A stretch of DNA of 64,000 nucleotides, taken from Lachnospiraceae bacterium (GTDB lineage: Bacteria; Bacillota; Clostridia; Lachnospirales; Lachnospiraceae). The stretch covers positions 186,001 through 250,000 of the forward strand of contig JAIDHX010000036.1 in assembly GCA_029053015.1 (NCBI GenBank). The letters are read 5' to 3'. The notes beneath the pieces were generated by a model, which was not told the origin of the DNA, made no database searches, and saw only the letters and a list, made by a program, of their open reading frames with translations. Positions 19,666 to 30,173 of the stretch are shown here, piece after piece. How positions within the stretch are numbered: the stretch's first letter is position 1; every line of letters begins with the position of its first letter. The translations under genes and the position numbers were made by a program.

Positions 19666-20282
19666 CTTATGATTACTCGCTCTATCTGGTCACGGACCGT
19701 ATGTGTATGAGCGCTGCAACCTTAAGGGAAGCGGTGGAGCAGGCAGTCCTGGGCGGATGTACCATGGTGCAGCTTCGCGAAAACCATATTTCTTCACGGG
19801 ATTTTTATGATACGGCAAAAGAAATAAAAGAGATAACGGATACCTATGATATCCCCTTGATTATCAATAACAGGATAGACATAGCGCTTGCGGTTGACGC
19901 GGCGGGCGTGCACATTGGGCAGAGCGACATACCGTCGTCAGTTGCAAGAAAGCTGATTGGGCGGGAGAAGCTGCTTGGTGTGTCGGCGTCGTCTTTGCGT
20001 GAGGCATTACAGGCGCAGAGCGATGGCGCCGATTATCTGGGGGTGGGCGCCATGTTTCCGACAAAGACGAAGTACGACGCAAAAATCGTGTCCATGGAGG
20101 AATGGCAGGCAATCCGGCAGGCAGTTACCATCCCCATCGTGGTAATCGGCGGAATCGGGAAAGAAAATGCGGCAGTGTTCTTGCAATCCGGCGCGGACGG
20201 CATAGCGGCTGCCTCGGCAATCTTGGCGCAGCCGGATATCCGGCGGGCAGCGGCAGAATTAAAGAGGGAAAGAATATTGTAG
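19662..20282 (+). CDS. thiE: Thiamine phosphate synthase
   Basis: [60 protein letters not shown]. Confidence 0.94.
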   Translation: MTYDYSLYLVTDRMCMSAATLREAVEQAVLGGCTMVQLRENHISSRDFYDTAKEIKEITDTYDIPLIINNRIDIALAVDAAGVHIGQSDIPSSVARKLIGREKLLGVSASSLREALQAQSDGADYLGVGAMFPTKTKYDAKIVSMEEWQAIRQAVTIPIVVIGGIGKENAAVFLQSGADGIAAASAILAQPDIRRAAAELKRERIL

Positions 20283-20371
20283 AAATGTTTGCGGCATTGT
20301 TACGGTTACAAATTCATGTCATAATACAAACAAGGTTAGCCTGATAAAAGTAAAGCGAGGAAAAAGGAACG

Positions 20372-21403
20372 ATGAAAAATAATGAATTTGTGACCAAATG
20401 GGTAATTGATACCGTAAAGGAAAAGTATGCGGATGACATTGCGCTGGTGATCTCCCATACCACACTGCGAATGGATGATAGTGAGCCGGCTGTCAGTTAT
20501 TTTGTGCCAATCACAAAGCGGGGAAATGAGCTTGCTCGCACTTTCATTTTAAACGGTGAAGGGTTTGATGTGTGGGGGATTCCCTGGGAGCGTCTCGAGC
20601 AGTTTGCCGAACTTGAGGAATACAATATAACGGTGCTTGCAGACAGCGAAATTCTGTATGCAAAGGATGATGAGTGGGCACAGCGTTTTGAAATGCTCAA
20701 AGCAAGACAGCGCAGCAATCTTGCAGATGCATCAAAGATGCGAGGCTGTGCGTTGAAAGCATATGCGCAGGCAAAAGAATTGTATATGGAAATGCTTTTT
20801 ACGAAGCGAAGTGATATTCGCATGTTGGCCGGATATGTGTTAGATTATCTGGCGCGCGCCATTGCTTTCAGCCAGCACATTTATTTTAAAAAGTCCCAGA
20901 TCGCACAGCTTGAGGAATTGCAGCAATTAGCTAAAGCGGGAAAAGTGCCGGAAGGATTTTGTGAACTGTATGTAAGCGTCATCAAAGAGAATGACGGGAT
21001 AAAGCAGAGAGAAACATGTCATAAGGCAATTCAGATTGTGAGTGAATATTTGGAAGAAGTTTATCCCAATAATACTTTGAAAGAACACAATTATCAGGAT
21101 TTGGCGGACTGGTATGCAGAATTGTCTTATACATGGCTCAGGCTTCGGCATTATGCGGCAGCCGATGATTTTGTTAAGGTCTATATGTGGGGCATATTCT
21201 TACAAAGCGAGCTTAACAGCGTATGCGAAGATTTCTGTCTGGAAAAGCCGGAGCTTATGGAATGTTATGATTACGGGAATCTTGATGCATTTATCAGCCG
21301 TGCCGATGAACTGGAAAAATGGATACGCAAAGAAATTGAGGCAGGCGGCGGCGTCATTTATGAATACGACAGCAAGGAAGACTTTTTGAATGAAAACTCA
21401 TAA
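20372..21403 (+). CDS. Hypothetical protein (343 aa), possibly nucleotidyltransferase-like
   Basis: Long ORF with agcgaggaaaaagga RBS; no firm motif. Confidence 0.65.
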   Translation: MKNNEFVTKWVIDTVKEKYADDIALVISHTTLRMDDSEPAVSYFVPITKRGNELARTFILNGEGFDVWGIPWERLEQFAELEEYNITVLADSEILYAKDDEWAQRFEMLKARQRSNLADASKMRGCALKAYAQAKELYMEMLFTKRSDIRMLAGYVLDYLARAIAFSQHIYFKKSQIAQLEELQQLAKAGKVPEGFCELYVSVIKENDGIKQRETCHKAIQIVSEYLEEVYPNNTLKEHNYQDLADWYAELSYTWLRLRHYAAADDFVKVYMWGIFLQSELNSVCEDFCLEKPELMECYDYGNLDAFISRADELEKWIRKEIEAGGGVIYEYDSKEDFLNENS

Positions 21404-21659
21404 AAATGCGCGGGATATCCTTCCGGACAGACTTTTGAGGGAGCTGCAGGAGTATATATCCGGCGAAACCCTGTATATTCCCAAAGCACAGGAAAAGAAA
21501 CCCTGGGGCGAAACGTCAGGGGCACGAAGTTATTACAAACAGCGCAATGCAGAGATACGCAAAAAGCATGCAGGCGGAAGTAAAATAGAGGACCTCTGTG
21601 AAGAATATCATCTATCTTGTGACTCAATACGCAAAATAATATATGCGGAAGAACTTTAA
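21390..21659 (+). CDS. CD3324-like small HTH protein (Mor-like)
   Basis: NARDILPDRLLRELQEYISGETLYIPKA ... HLSCDSIRKIIY. Confidence 0.7.
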   Translation: MKTHKNARDILPDRLLRELQEYISGETLYIPKAQEKKPWGETSGARSYYKQRNAEIRKKHAGGSKIEDLCEEYHLSCDSIRKIIYAEEL

Positions 21660-21702
21660 TTTTGCCTCCGCCTCCGTTGGCTTATATTCTATAAAATACC
21701 TT

Positions 21703-23211
21703 TCAGGCAGAAAGTAAAAGCAGCACTGCAAGAATAGCTGCAGGCACCGTTACGGTATCATATTCGCTGGGAGAGCAAACTTCCGTTATCGCTCCGACGA
21801 TTGCTCCGGCAAAAATCGGAAATAGTGATTTCCAGAATGGGAAATGGCAGTACAAAAGAAAGACCGCAAGACCGCATATCAGAGATACCAGAAACATGGC
21901 CGCAGTCCCTTCCCATGACTTTTTTCCGTCGGCGGGTTTCAGATGTACTTTGTGTTTTCCGAATGGAATGCCGACCAGGGCAGCAGCGGCATCCCCTGTT
22001 CCCCACATGAGAATGGCTGTGGCTGCATCATATGGTTTGCCAAAGATTCCCCATGCCACAGCCGTAACAACGGCAAACATAAAGAACAGCATCAAGAGAC
22101 TGTTTTTAATCTCTCCGGGTTTCTTTTGGACAAACAGGTTATGAAACCAACTTTCTTTTTCAAGAATAGCAAGCACCGGGTAAAGAAGCACAGCAATCAG
22201 GCAGGAGGTTAAAGACGCCGCCTGCCAGCTTTCGGCAACGATAATCATAAATGTGGTACAGCTGAACGCTACCAGGTGCAGTAGTTTCCTGAACACAAAT
22301 TGCGGAACTTTGGTAAAGAACCTGATTGCTAAAAGGATTGCTATGCAGGGAAGAATATACATGATAAACTTCTCAAGGCACCGCAGTATCATGGCGGCAA
22401 TCGTAATTTTCGATATGATTGACCAGTAATTTAACAGCAGCATAGCAGCACCGAGTACAGTAAGCACTGCTCCCGTCACCAGTCCAACCGTACGGTTTTT
22501 TACTCGGTTGGCAAACCGTGCGGAGACCAAAGAAGCTGCAGTCGCAACAACAATACATATCAGCAGGACATTCCAGCGCTCCAGAATAATTGCCGGGTGG
22601 ATAAGGATATGACTGACTGATGCAATAAGCGCCGTAAAAGTCATAATAAAAGTGCTTGTTCCGACCGCAGTTTTCAGTTCCATGCTTAAGAATGCAGTAA
22701 AAACGACCAGCATCATCATACCGCCGCCTGTTCCTACAAAACCCGTTCCGAATCCAATGGTCAAACCGAAAAAAAGGGATATGGCTACGCCTTTTAAGTC
22801 AAGCTTCTCGCCCTTACCCGCTGTATTTTCCCGTGACGTGTCCGGTTTTATCAGAAAACGGATACCGATGAAAAATGTCAGAAACAGCGTAAAACTGCCT
22901 AATACCACATTTCCTGCAAGCCACGCCACGTAACTGCCCACTGTGCTCATGGTGAGGATGCATGTCAGCATGATCCAGCCGCGTTTCAGGTCGATATTTT
23001 TATGCTTTCCGTATGTAATTGTTGTCACTGCCGAGCCAAGAATATCTGATGCAAGAGCAATGGCAGTAGCCTGATAGGCACCGTTTTCTCCGCCAAAGCT
23101 TGGACAAAGCACAATCAGTATCGGCACCATCACGGTTGCTGCTGACAGTCCCGCAAGACCTGTTCCGATTCCTGCCCCAAGTGCTGCAAGAATATACCAT
23201 ATGTATTCCAT
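21703..23211 (-). CDS. Fusion: TauE/SafE (TSUP) permease N-terminus + phytol/dolichol kinase-like C-terminus
   Basis: N-terminus GAGIGTGLAGLSAATVMVPIL; GFGTGFVGTGGGMMMLVVF; C-terminus VFRKLLHLVAF and MWGTGDAAAALVGIPFGKHKVHLKPADGKKSWEGTAAMF. Confidence 0.85.
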   Translation of the reverse strand: MEYIWYILAALGAGIGTGLAGLSAATVMVPILIVLCPSFGGENGAYQATAIALASDILGSAVTTITYGKHKNIDLKRGWIMLTCILTMSTVGSYVAWLAGNVVLGSFTLFLTFFIGIRFLIKPDTSRENTAGKGEKLDLKGVAISLFFGLTIGFGTGFVGTGGGMMMLVVFTAFLSMELKTAVGTSTFIMTFTALIASVSHILIHPAIILERWNVLLICIVVATAASLVSARFANRVKNRTVGLVTGAVLTVLGAAMLLLNYWSIISKITIAAMILRCLEKFIMYILPCIAILLAIRFFTKVPQFVFRKLLHLVAFSCTTFMIIVAESWQAASLTSCLIAVLLYPVLAILEKESWFHNLFVQKKPGEIKNSLLMLFFMFAVVTAVAWGIFGKPYDAATAILMWGTGDAAAALVGIPFGKHKVHLKPADGKKSWEGTAAMFLVSLICGLAVFLLYCHFPFWKSLFPIFAGAIVGAITEVCSPSEYDTVTVPAAILAVLLLLSA

Positions 23212-23242
23212 AGACTTTTCCTTTCCAACTTCTAATCACTTA

Positions 23243-23914
23243 TTATCCGATATAAACCGCTGCAGAAGCGCCATCCAATGACAAGGATTCTTTGCCATGC
23301 GCAGTTTCTTTAAAAAGAGTCCCATCTTCCAATGTATAGGTAATGGTATGGTATTTCGTTGTCCTAACGCCATAAGGGATATAGAGCCATTTTAATTTTG
23401 AGGCTTTCTCTATCCTCAATTCCTGCGGCGTGCTTGTGATGCCTTCAGGATTGTATACGAGCAGCCGTTCAGACTGATCAAATTGCATTTCCAGTATTTC
23501 ACCGTCATAATGGGTGCGCACAATCTTGTGGCAGTTATCGTAAGGTCTGCCGAACCAGTCGCCATAAAAGCACAGGCTGCCGCCTTTTGTTAAAATTTGC
23601 AAATCTTTGCAGGGGCGAACAATGTGCAAGCGCTTCTTTACGATTTCCTCTGCTTCTTTGATGGCGTCCAAATACGTTTTGACGAGCCGGATTTTCCGAT
23701 GGTTTATATTTAAGTGGTAATCTGTATTCTGCGACTCAATCACACCGGCAATTTCACTCCCTAAGTATATTCGGCATGGCGTAACAGGGCCGTAGCCGTA
23801 TTCACATTCGAGGTACATGCTTCTCTTGCAGCATGGGCATATGACAGTGAAATTAGCACATGCTTCGATTGAAAACGCTGTATCGCAGTAAATACATTCT
23901 AAATCTTTTGTCAT
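23243..23914 (-). CDS. Hypothetical zinc-ribbon protein
   Basis: CIYCDTAF...CPCCKRSM N-terminal CxxC pairs. Confidence 0.6.
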   Translation of the reverse strand: MTKDLECIYCDTAFSIEACANFTVICPCCKRSMYLECEYGYGPVTPCRIYLGSEIAGVIESQNTDYHLNINHRKIRLVKTYLDAIKEAEEIVKKRLHIVRPCKDLQILTKGGSLCFYGDWFGRPYDNCHKIVRTHYDGEILEMQFDQSERLLVYNPEGITSTPQELRIEKASKLKWLYIPYGVRTTKYHTITYTLEDGTLFKETAHGKESLSLDGASAAVYIG

Positions 23915-23945
23915 GGTTTTCTCCCATTTTAGCTGTGCGGGCGGA

Positions 23946-24728
23946 TTACAAGTTGTTTCTCAGCCACGCTACGGACTCTCGCAATGCCTCCACCGTTTTG
24001 GTTTCTATTACGCACCGGCACCCACATTCTCTTGCGATACCAAGTCTTTGCGCCAGGTCGATTTCACCGGTGCCCAAGGTCCGATGGTTTTTGCGGCCAA
24101 GCCCGTCATGGATATGAAAATGGTGCAGCCTGTCCTTGTGCTGCATAAGAAACGGTTCGTCCACATTATCACAGGTATGGGAATGTCCGATATCCCATGT
24201 CAGTGCAAACATACTGCTTTGCAGGAGATAGTCGATTGCCTCTTTTTCAAAGTCCTGATAGCCGTCCGTGTTCTCGATACATATTTTAATACCGGAGTTC
24301 CCTGCTGTTTTTTCACATAGTTCACGAAAACGGCGGATTGCCGCCATATATTCGCTGCGGTACTCTTCAAAAAGCCATACCCGTCTGTCAGGCAGGGTAA
24401 TATAGACGCCGGAGTGCATGTGCATATTTAAAAGCGGCGCGCCGATTTTTTGCGCCACGCGCAAAGTCCGTTCTACCGTTTCCAGATAAGCATCTGCCAC
24501 AAGGCGGTTGAAATCGCATACATTCAGATTTTCGTCCAGATGAATCGTGTAATAGAGGTAATGGCGTTCTGCCAAGTCTTTCAGATAGTCCGTTTCCTCC
24601 AACTGCGGCACCTGATACATGGGGAAATTCATGTTCAGTTCAATAAACTGCAGATCAAGCTCTTTGCACAGGGCAGCAGTTTCCTCCAGATTTTTGTTTT
24701 CAATCAATGTCGGCATACCGAAGTCCAT
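23946..24728 (-). CDS. Sugar phosphate isomerase/epimerase (TIM barrel, AP-endonuclease 2 family)
   Basis: FIELNMNFP, NMHMHSGV, ICIENTDGYQDF, LTWDIGHSHTC, HFHIHDGLG. Confidence 0.85.
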   Translation of the reverse strand: MDFGMPTLIENKNLEETAALCKELDLQFIELNMNFPMYQVPQLEETDYLKDLAERHYLYYTIHLDENLNVCDFNRLVADAYLETVERTLRVAQKIGAPLLNMHMHSGVYITLPDRRVWLFEEYRSEYMAAIRRFRELCEKTAGNSGIKICIENTDGYQDFEKEAIDYLLQSSMFALTWDIGHSHTCDNVDEPFLMQHKDRLHHFHIHDGLGRKNHRTLGTGEIDLAQRLGIARECGCRCVIETKTVEALRESVAWLRNNL

Positions 24729-24743
24729 AGGTACCTCCTTTTT

Positions 24744-25643
24744 CTATTGGATATCCTTCAAAACTTCTATTCTTCTTTTCTGCGCTTTTTCCGTTGTGGG
24801 GCAGTTCTTCATATCATATCCGTGCATGGTCTGTTTTGTTTCATATAATGTTACAGGAACTCCATGTTCCATCAGTTTCCTTGCAAAATCGACTCCTTCA
24901 TCATGTAAACAGTCGTATTCTGCGGTTTCCAGATAGGTAGGAGGCATATTGCGCAAGTCTGCTCTTTCGCTTGGTGAAATATAAGGATGCTCCCCTAAAT
25001 AATAGCTCCACATTCTTTTCGTTAGTCTGGAATTCCACATAGGGGTATCTGTATAGACTTTCATGGATTGCGTATTCATCCGTTTGTCTAACAGAGGGTA
25101 AATAAGCATTTGATAACAGGGCTTCACCAAATTTTTCTGTAGAGCTTTTAAAGTGACGTCAACAGCCAGACACCCGCCTGCGGAATCTCCGCCGACAATA
25201 ATCTTGTTTGTATCTATTTTTAAACGAGCAGCATTTTTCACAATCCATTGATAGGCACGAAAGCAGTCATGTAACGGAACAGGATATTTATATTTGGGGG
25301 AAAGCCTGTAATCAACATACACTACCTTACAATTACTTTCTGCAGCAAACCGCCGGCACAAATGATAATGGCAGGAAGACCCCTTAAAAGCAAAACCGCC
25401 TCCATGCATATACAAAAGCACTTTATCCGTCGTGGTCCTGACAGGGTAAAAAATGTACAAAGCGATGTGACTGCCATCGGCTGTCTTAAGCCGCTTTTTT
25501 GCTATTTTTACTTCTGCGTCACTTTTCAGTATTTTGGGAACAAGCCCCAATACGAAAGAGGATATTGGAAATAAAGCCCTGTGAAATGGCGGGGTAAATT
25601 TCGCAAATATGCCATATTCTGGACTGATGTTATATTTTTTCAT
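24744..25643 (-). CDS. Alpha/beta hydrolase, HSL-type esterase
   Basis: YMHGGGFAFKG and VGGDSAGGCLA motifs. Confidence 0.9.
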   Translation of the reverse strand: MKKYNISPEYGIFAKFTPPFHRALFPISSFVLGLVPKILKSDAEVKIAKKRLKTADGSHIALYIFYPVRTTTDKVLLYMHGGGFAFKGSSCHYHLCRRFAAESNCKVVYVDYRLSPKYKYPVPLHDCFRAYQWIVKNAARLKIDTNKIIVGGDSAGGCLAVDVTLKALQKNLVKPCYQMLIYPLLDKRMNTQSMKVYTDTPMWNSRLTKRMWSYYLGEHPYISPSERADLRNMPPTYLETAEYDCLHDEGVDFARKLMEHGVPVTLYETKQTMHGYDMKNCPTTEKAQKRRIEVLKDIQ

Positions 25644-25794
25644 TTTTTTACCTTCGCTAATCTTGCCAAAGCATTTTAGTGTATTATATCATGAAAGAGT
25701 AAATTTAGCTATTTCTGATGCTTGATTTTATTGCTTTTAAAGCGGTCAGCCTATATAATAAAATTATCTATAGTCGGGAGAAAGGAAATATGAT

Positions 25795-27381
25795 ATGTAT
25801 TGTTACAATTTAAAAATATCCATATTTAGTAAAGATACGCATCTGGAAGAAATTATTCGCAGCATCTGTCCGTTAGCGGGTTTTAAGCATGAAATTGAGA
25901 GTTCTGATATCGATGACATTTCCCGACTGCCGGAAAGTGATATTTTGGTGTGGGACTTGTCCGGCAGGCCGTCTGCGCTGCGGGAAAGCGGCAAGGTAAA
26001 TAAGGCGCTGATTTTCTGTGCCGATGCAGATTCGATAAAAAATTTTGATATGACAGAATTAGGGGCAGCAGATGACTTTTGGGAAAGACCGCTTCACTAT
26101 GACCGGATAGCCGTTCGTTTCCGTCATTTGCTGGAAAAGATAAAATTGGCAGAGGATTTGTATCTTTCCAATACTTGCTTAAGTGCAATAACGGATAACA
26201 TTCCGGATATGTTATGGATTAAGACCCTGGATGGAACGCACACTTTTGTCAACAATGAATTCTGCTCTATTGTAGGGAAAACCAAGAAAGATGTTACAGG
26301 GCGGGACCACTGCTATATCTGGGGTGTTTCTCCGGATGATCCGAATAGCGGAGCTGATATATGCAGACAGACAGAGGAGGCTGTAATTGCGAAAGGGCAT
26401 AGGATGCAGTTCACAGAGCAGGTAAAGGGACAAAAAGGGATGCGCCAGTTCATCACCTTCAAATCACCGCTTTATGACAGAAACCATAATGTTCTCGGAA
26501 CGGTAGGGTATGGACATGATATCACCGAACTGGAAAATATGTATACGGAAAATAAAATCCTTTTAAACAGTATGCCATATGCGGTTCTTATCCGGGATAA
26601 GGGCGGAAAAATTTCAGAAGTCAATCCAAAATTTGAGGAAACCTTTAACATTCGCAAGGAAGATGTGATTGGTACATTCTATAATGATTGGGCAGAGTGC
26701 ACATTTCGGTCGGAACGAATGTTAAACGAAGAAGGATTCAAAGAAGCTGTTACCAAGTCACCAAATAATGACAAGAAGGTAATGGAACTTCGACAAGACA
26801 ATATTTGTGATTTCTTAGGTAATGTGACCGGTCAGATATGCATTTTCCGGGATGTAACGATAGAACGGCAGTTGGAAGCACAAATCGTGCAAAATGCCAA
26901 TACGGATTTTTTGACCGGATTATACAATAGACGTTATCTTTACGAATATGTTCAGGAGCATTGTATAGGAAAGAAACTCAGTCTTTTGAGTGTGGATTTG
27001 GATCATTTTAAGGATGTCAATGATACTTATGGACATCACACAGGGGACGAGGCGCTGATGATTACCTCCCGTTTGCTGCAGGAGTGTTTTCCGAATGATT
27101 TGGTTGTGCGCATGGGCGGTGATGAATTTTTGATTCTCCGGATAGGAAGCTGTTCCATTCAGGAACTGGAACAGGATGCCCAAACGCTGCTGGATAAATT
27201 ATACAGTACCTATGCAGCTTCAGAAAACCTTCGCATGCTGTCAGCCAGTGTCGGTATCACACAAAGCCATGACAGTCAGGGGGATATCGATATGCTTCTC
27301 AGACAAAGCGATATCGCACTTTATCAGGCAAAGGAAAATGGACGTGGGCGTTATTGGGTCTATGATAAAGGGGAAGGTTGA
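25795..27381 (+). CDS. PAS-containing diguanylate cyclase
   Basis: Two PAS-like regions, C-terminal GGDEF domain with RMGGDEFLIL. Confidence 0.9.
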   Translation: MYCYNLKISIFSKDTHLEEIIRSICPLAGFKHEIESSDIDDISRLPESDILVWDLSGRPSALRESGKVNKALIFCADADSIKNFDMTELGAADDFWERPLHYDRIAVRFRHLLEKIKLAEDLYLSNTCLSAITDNIPDMLWIKTLDGTHTFVNNEFCSIVGKTKKDVTGRDHCYIWGVSPDDPNSGADICRQTEEAVIAKGHRMQFTEQVKGQKGMRQFITFKSPLYDRNHNVLGTVGYGHDITELENMYTENKILLNSMPYAVLIRDKGGKISEVNPKFEETFNIRKEDVIGTFYNDWAECTFRSERMLNEEGFKEAVTKSPNNDKKVMELRQDNICDFLGNVTGQICIFRDVTIERQLEAQIVQNANTDFLTGLYNRRYLYEYVQEHCIGKKLSLLSVDLDHFKDVNDTYGHHTGDEALMITSRLLQECFPNDLVVRMGGDEFLILRIGSCSIQELEQDAQTLLDKLYSTYAASENLRMLSASVGITQSHDSQGDIDMLLRQSDIALYQAKENGRGRYWVYDKGEG

Positions 27382-27387
27382 ATCAAA

Positions 27388-27867
27388 ATGGAAAATCGTT
27401 ACATTTTTCAAAGTCCTATCGGTATATTGAAAATTTGTGAGGAAGACGGCAGCCTGACGAGGCTCTGCCTGCAGCGGGAGGATACGGACAGTATGCTCCC
27501 GCTGCAGAATTTTGCGAAACATTCGGATTTACTGTACGAGGCATACACGCAGCTCAATGAATATTTTGCGGGAAAGCGGGTGAAATTTGACCTGCCGTTA
27601 AAGGGGAAAGGAACAATGTTTCAGCAGCGTGTATGGCAGGAGCTGCAGAAAATACCTTACGGCGAAACAAGGAGTTATGAGGATATTGCCGTCGGGATTG
27701 GAAACCCTAAGGCGGTTCGCGCAGTGGGGCAGGCGAACGGCAGAAATCCGATTATAATTATAGTGCCCTGCCACAGGGTGATTCATAAAAATGGAAGTAT
27801 TGACGGATTTGCCTACGGCACAGAGGTGAAAAGATTTCTTTTGGATTTGGAGAGCGGCAAGGGCTGA
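27388..27867 (+). CDS. ogt: Methylated-DNA-[protein]-cysteine S-methyltransferase
   Basis: FQQRVWQELQKIPYGETRSYEDIA, VPCHRVI active site. Confidence 0.92.
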   Translation: MENRYIFQSPIGILKICEEDGSLTRLCLQREDTDSMLPLQNFAKHSDLLYEAYTQLNEYFAGKRVKFDLPLKGKGTMFQQRVWQELQKIPYGETRSYEDIAVGIGNPKAVRAVGQANGRNPIIIIVPCHRVIHKNGSIDGFAYGTEVKRFLLDLESGKG

Positions 27868-27927
27868 TTGGCATGAAAAAAGAAACGGGAGTAAATTTTG
27901 TTTTGTGAGGTGGGAAGGGAGGAAGCT

Positions 27928-28845
27928 GTGGACAGCAAAAATATTTCTGAAATATTTCAGGATTTTACACACTGTATCCCTCAAAAAATAGAGCGTTGCG
28001 CAGTTGGAATCGGAAACCAGGTTTACATTGTTACATGTGATAATATAAAATATGTCTTCAGGTGCAGCACGGAAGAAAACGCATATACAGATACGATTTA
28101 CTGGCTCAACGAATTATCTGCACTGAACATTTCGGCTCCCAAAGTACTGTTGAATGGAAGGTGCGGGAATTATCATTATCTTATTTTAAATTTTATTGAA
28201 GGAAAAGATATAGGATTGGTATATTCCGGACTGACGAAGTCCGAAAAAAGAAAAATAGCAAGAGATGTAATCGATATGCAGAACAAAGTGGCGCAATTGA
28301 CGCTAAAGCATATTGACGGAAATTGGTCATGGATACGGTATATAGATGAAATGCTTGACAGGGCGAGGGTGAGAATCGGAAAAAACGGGTATTTTGACAT
28401 TGAAAAAGTGGAGCGGTTAAAATCAGAAAAAGATGTTTTGAAAGGCTATTTTCTAAATATCAGACCGATTGCATATTTGGACGATATCAGTACTAAAAAT
28501 CTACTCATTCATAATGGGCATGTATCGGGAGTCATTGATATTGACTGGATGGGAGTCGGAGATTCGCTTACCTTTATTGCACTTACCTATATAGCCCTGC
28601 TGAATATGAAGATGGAAACAGATTATGTGGATTATCTTTTGGAATATAAAAAGGTAAGTACCTTGGAAAAGAAAGCTTTTTTGTTTTATTCTCTGTTATT
28701 CTGCGTGGATTTTATGGGAGAGCGGGGAACGCAGTTTTTGGACAAAGTAATAGAAGTGAATGAGGAAATTGTAAACAGGCTGAATCAGATATATGATGCT
28801 TTATGGGGACAATGGTGTTTTGAAGTAGGAGATAAGGACGGATGA
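27928..28845 (+). CDS. Phosphotransferase (APH/choline kinase-like fold)
   Basis: LDDISTKNLLIHNGHVSGVIDIDWMGVGD catalytic/DFG-like segments; start codon uncertain (27898 TTG or 27928 GTG). Confidence 0.75.
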   Translation: MDSKNISEIFQDFTHCIPQKIERCAVGIGNQVYIVTCDNIKYVFRCSTEENAYTDTIYWLNELSALNISAPKVLLNGRCGNYHYLILNFIEGKDIGLVYSGLTKSEKRKIARDVIDMQNKVAQLTLKHIDGNWSWIRYIDEMLDRARVRIGKNGYFDIEKVERLKSEKDVLKGYFLNIRPIAYLDDISTKNLLIHNGHVSGVIDIDWMGVGDSLTFIALTYIALLNMKMETDYVDYLLEYKKVSTLEKKAFLFYSLLFCVDFMGERGTQFLDKVIEVNEEIVNRLNQIYDALWGQWCFEVGDKDG

Positions 28846-29204
28846 AATTAAAAAATATATTGATTGTTGTGAAAGACATTGAAAAGTCAAAGCAGTTTTA
28901 TCATGACTTGTTTGGTCTCGACATGGTACTGGACAATGAAGGCAATATGATTTTAACGGAAGGTCTTGTCCTTCAGGACGAAAAAATCTGGAAAGGTTTT
29001 CTTGAAAAAGATATTATTCCAAAGAGCAATTCCTGCGAACTGTATTTTGAAGAACGAGATATAGATGCGTTTGTTCAAAAACTTGAAAAGCTGTATCCTT
29101 CGGTTCAATATGTCAACAGGCTCATGACCCATAACTGGGGACAGAAGGTAGTTCGCTTTTATGATTTGGATGGCAATTTGATTGAGGTGGGAACACCGAT
29201 GTAA
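28842..29204 (+). CDS. VOC/glyoxalase-family protein
   Basis: KNILIVVKDIEKSKQFYHDLFGLDMVLD...VRFYDLDGNLIEVG. Confidence 0.9.
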   Translation: MKLKNILIVVKDIEKSKQFYHDLFGLDMVLDNEGNMILTEGLVLQDEKIWKGFLEKDIIPKSNSCELYFEERDIDAFVQKLEKLYPSVQYVNRLMTHNWGQKVVRFYDLDGNLIEVGTPM

Positions 29205-29220
29205 GGAGAAAAAGGAAAAG

Positions 29221-29652
29221 ATGAAAAACTTAAATCCGGAAGTAGAAAAGATTATCATAGAACGTTTTGGCAAAGACAGCGTGATTGCACTGGCAACCAT
29301 GGAAAACGGACTGCCGCATGTCCGCTATGTGAACGGATATTATGAAGACGGGGCTTTTTATGTCATTACCCATGCGCTTTCCGCCAAAATGCAGCAGATA
29401 GAGAAAAATCCGAATGTGGCGATAGCGGGCGAGTGGTTTACGGCACATGGAACGGGCAGCAGTCTTGGGTATTTCGGCAAGGCGGAAAATGCTGCAATGG
29501 CAGAAAAATTAAGAACCGTGTTTGCGGAATGGATTGACAACGGGCACACGGATTTTAGCGATATCAATACCTGTATTCTTTGCATTACGCTGACAGACGG
29601 GGTTCTGCTCTCACATGGAACGAGATATGATGTTGATTTCAGGTCTTCATAA
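29221..29652 (+). CDS. Pyridoxamine 5'-phosphate oxidase-family protein
   Basis: ATMENGLPHVRYVNGYYEDGAFYVITHALSAKMQQIEKNPNVAIAGEWF. Confidence 0.82.
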   Translation: MKNLNPEVEKIIIERFGKDSVIALATMENGLPHVRYVNGYYEDGAFYVITHALSAKMQQIEKNPNVAIAGEWFTAHGTGSSLGYFGKAENAAMAEKLRTVFAEWIDNGHTDFSDINTCILCITLTDGVLLSHGTRYDVDFRSS

Positions 29653-29706
29653 CGAGGAGGCGCTTTTTCGGAGCCACTTTTCGGAAGTATAGGAGGAGAA
29701 GGAGAA

Positions 29707-30153
29707 ATGAACATTGAACTTGTAAGATTAACCGGTGAATATAAGGAACAGCTATTTGAAATGCTGACAGAATGGAAGAACGATATTATCGTAAATCACA
29801 CAGATATGTCTCCATGGAAAATATGGGCAAATGATTTTCAGGATTTTGACAATTACCTGAAAAATCTTGATACAAAGGAAGGGACTGGAAACGGCTGGGT
29901 TCCTGATACAACTCTGTTTTGTCTCGATAAGGACAGAAATATTTTTGTAGGTGCCGTCAATATTCGCCACTATTTAAATGATGAACTTTTGGCGTTAGAC
30001 GAGTGTAAAAAACTTGGTATCGACAAGGTTTTGATGTGCTGTGACAAGGATAACATCGGTTCGGCGAAATCCATCTTTCGTAATGGCGGCGTATTGGAAA
30101 ATGAAGTGGAAGAAGATGGACATATCACGCAGCGTTATTGGATTCAGTTATAA
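29707..30153 (+). pseudogene. GNAT acetyltransferase, probably non-functional: in-frame loss of the acetyl-CoA-binding motif A
   Basis: NIRHYLNDELLALDECKKLGIDKVLM jumps from strand beta4 directly to the helix after the normal RxxGxG/A segment. Confidence 0.65.
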
Positions 30154-30173
30154 TGCAGCGAATGGAGGAAAAC

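Noticed and set aside
27928-28845. Aminoglycoside resistance gene
   Set aside because: Kinase-like fold is plausible, but the sequence does not match any specific resistance APH I can recognise; substrate unknown.
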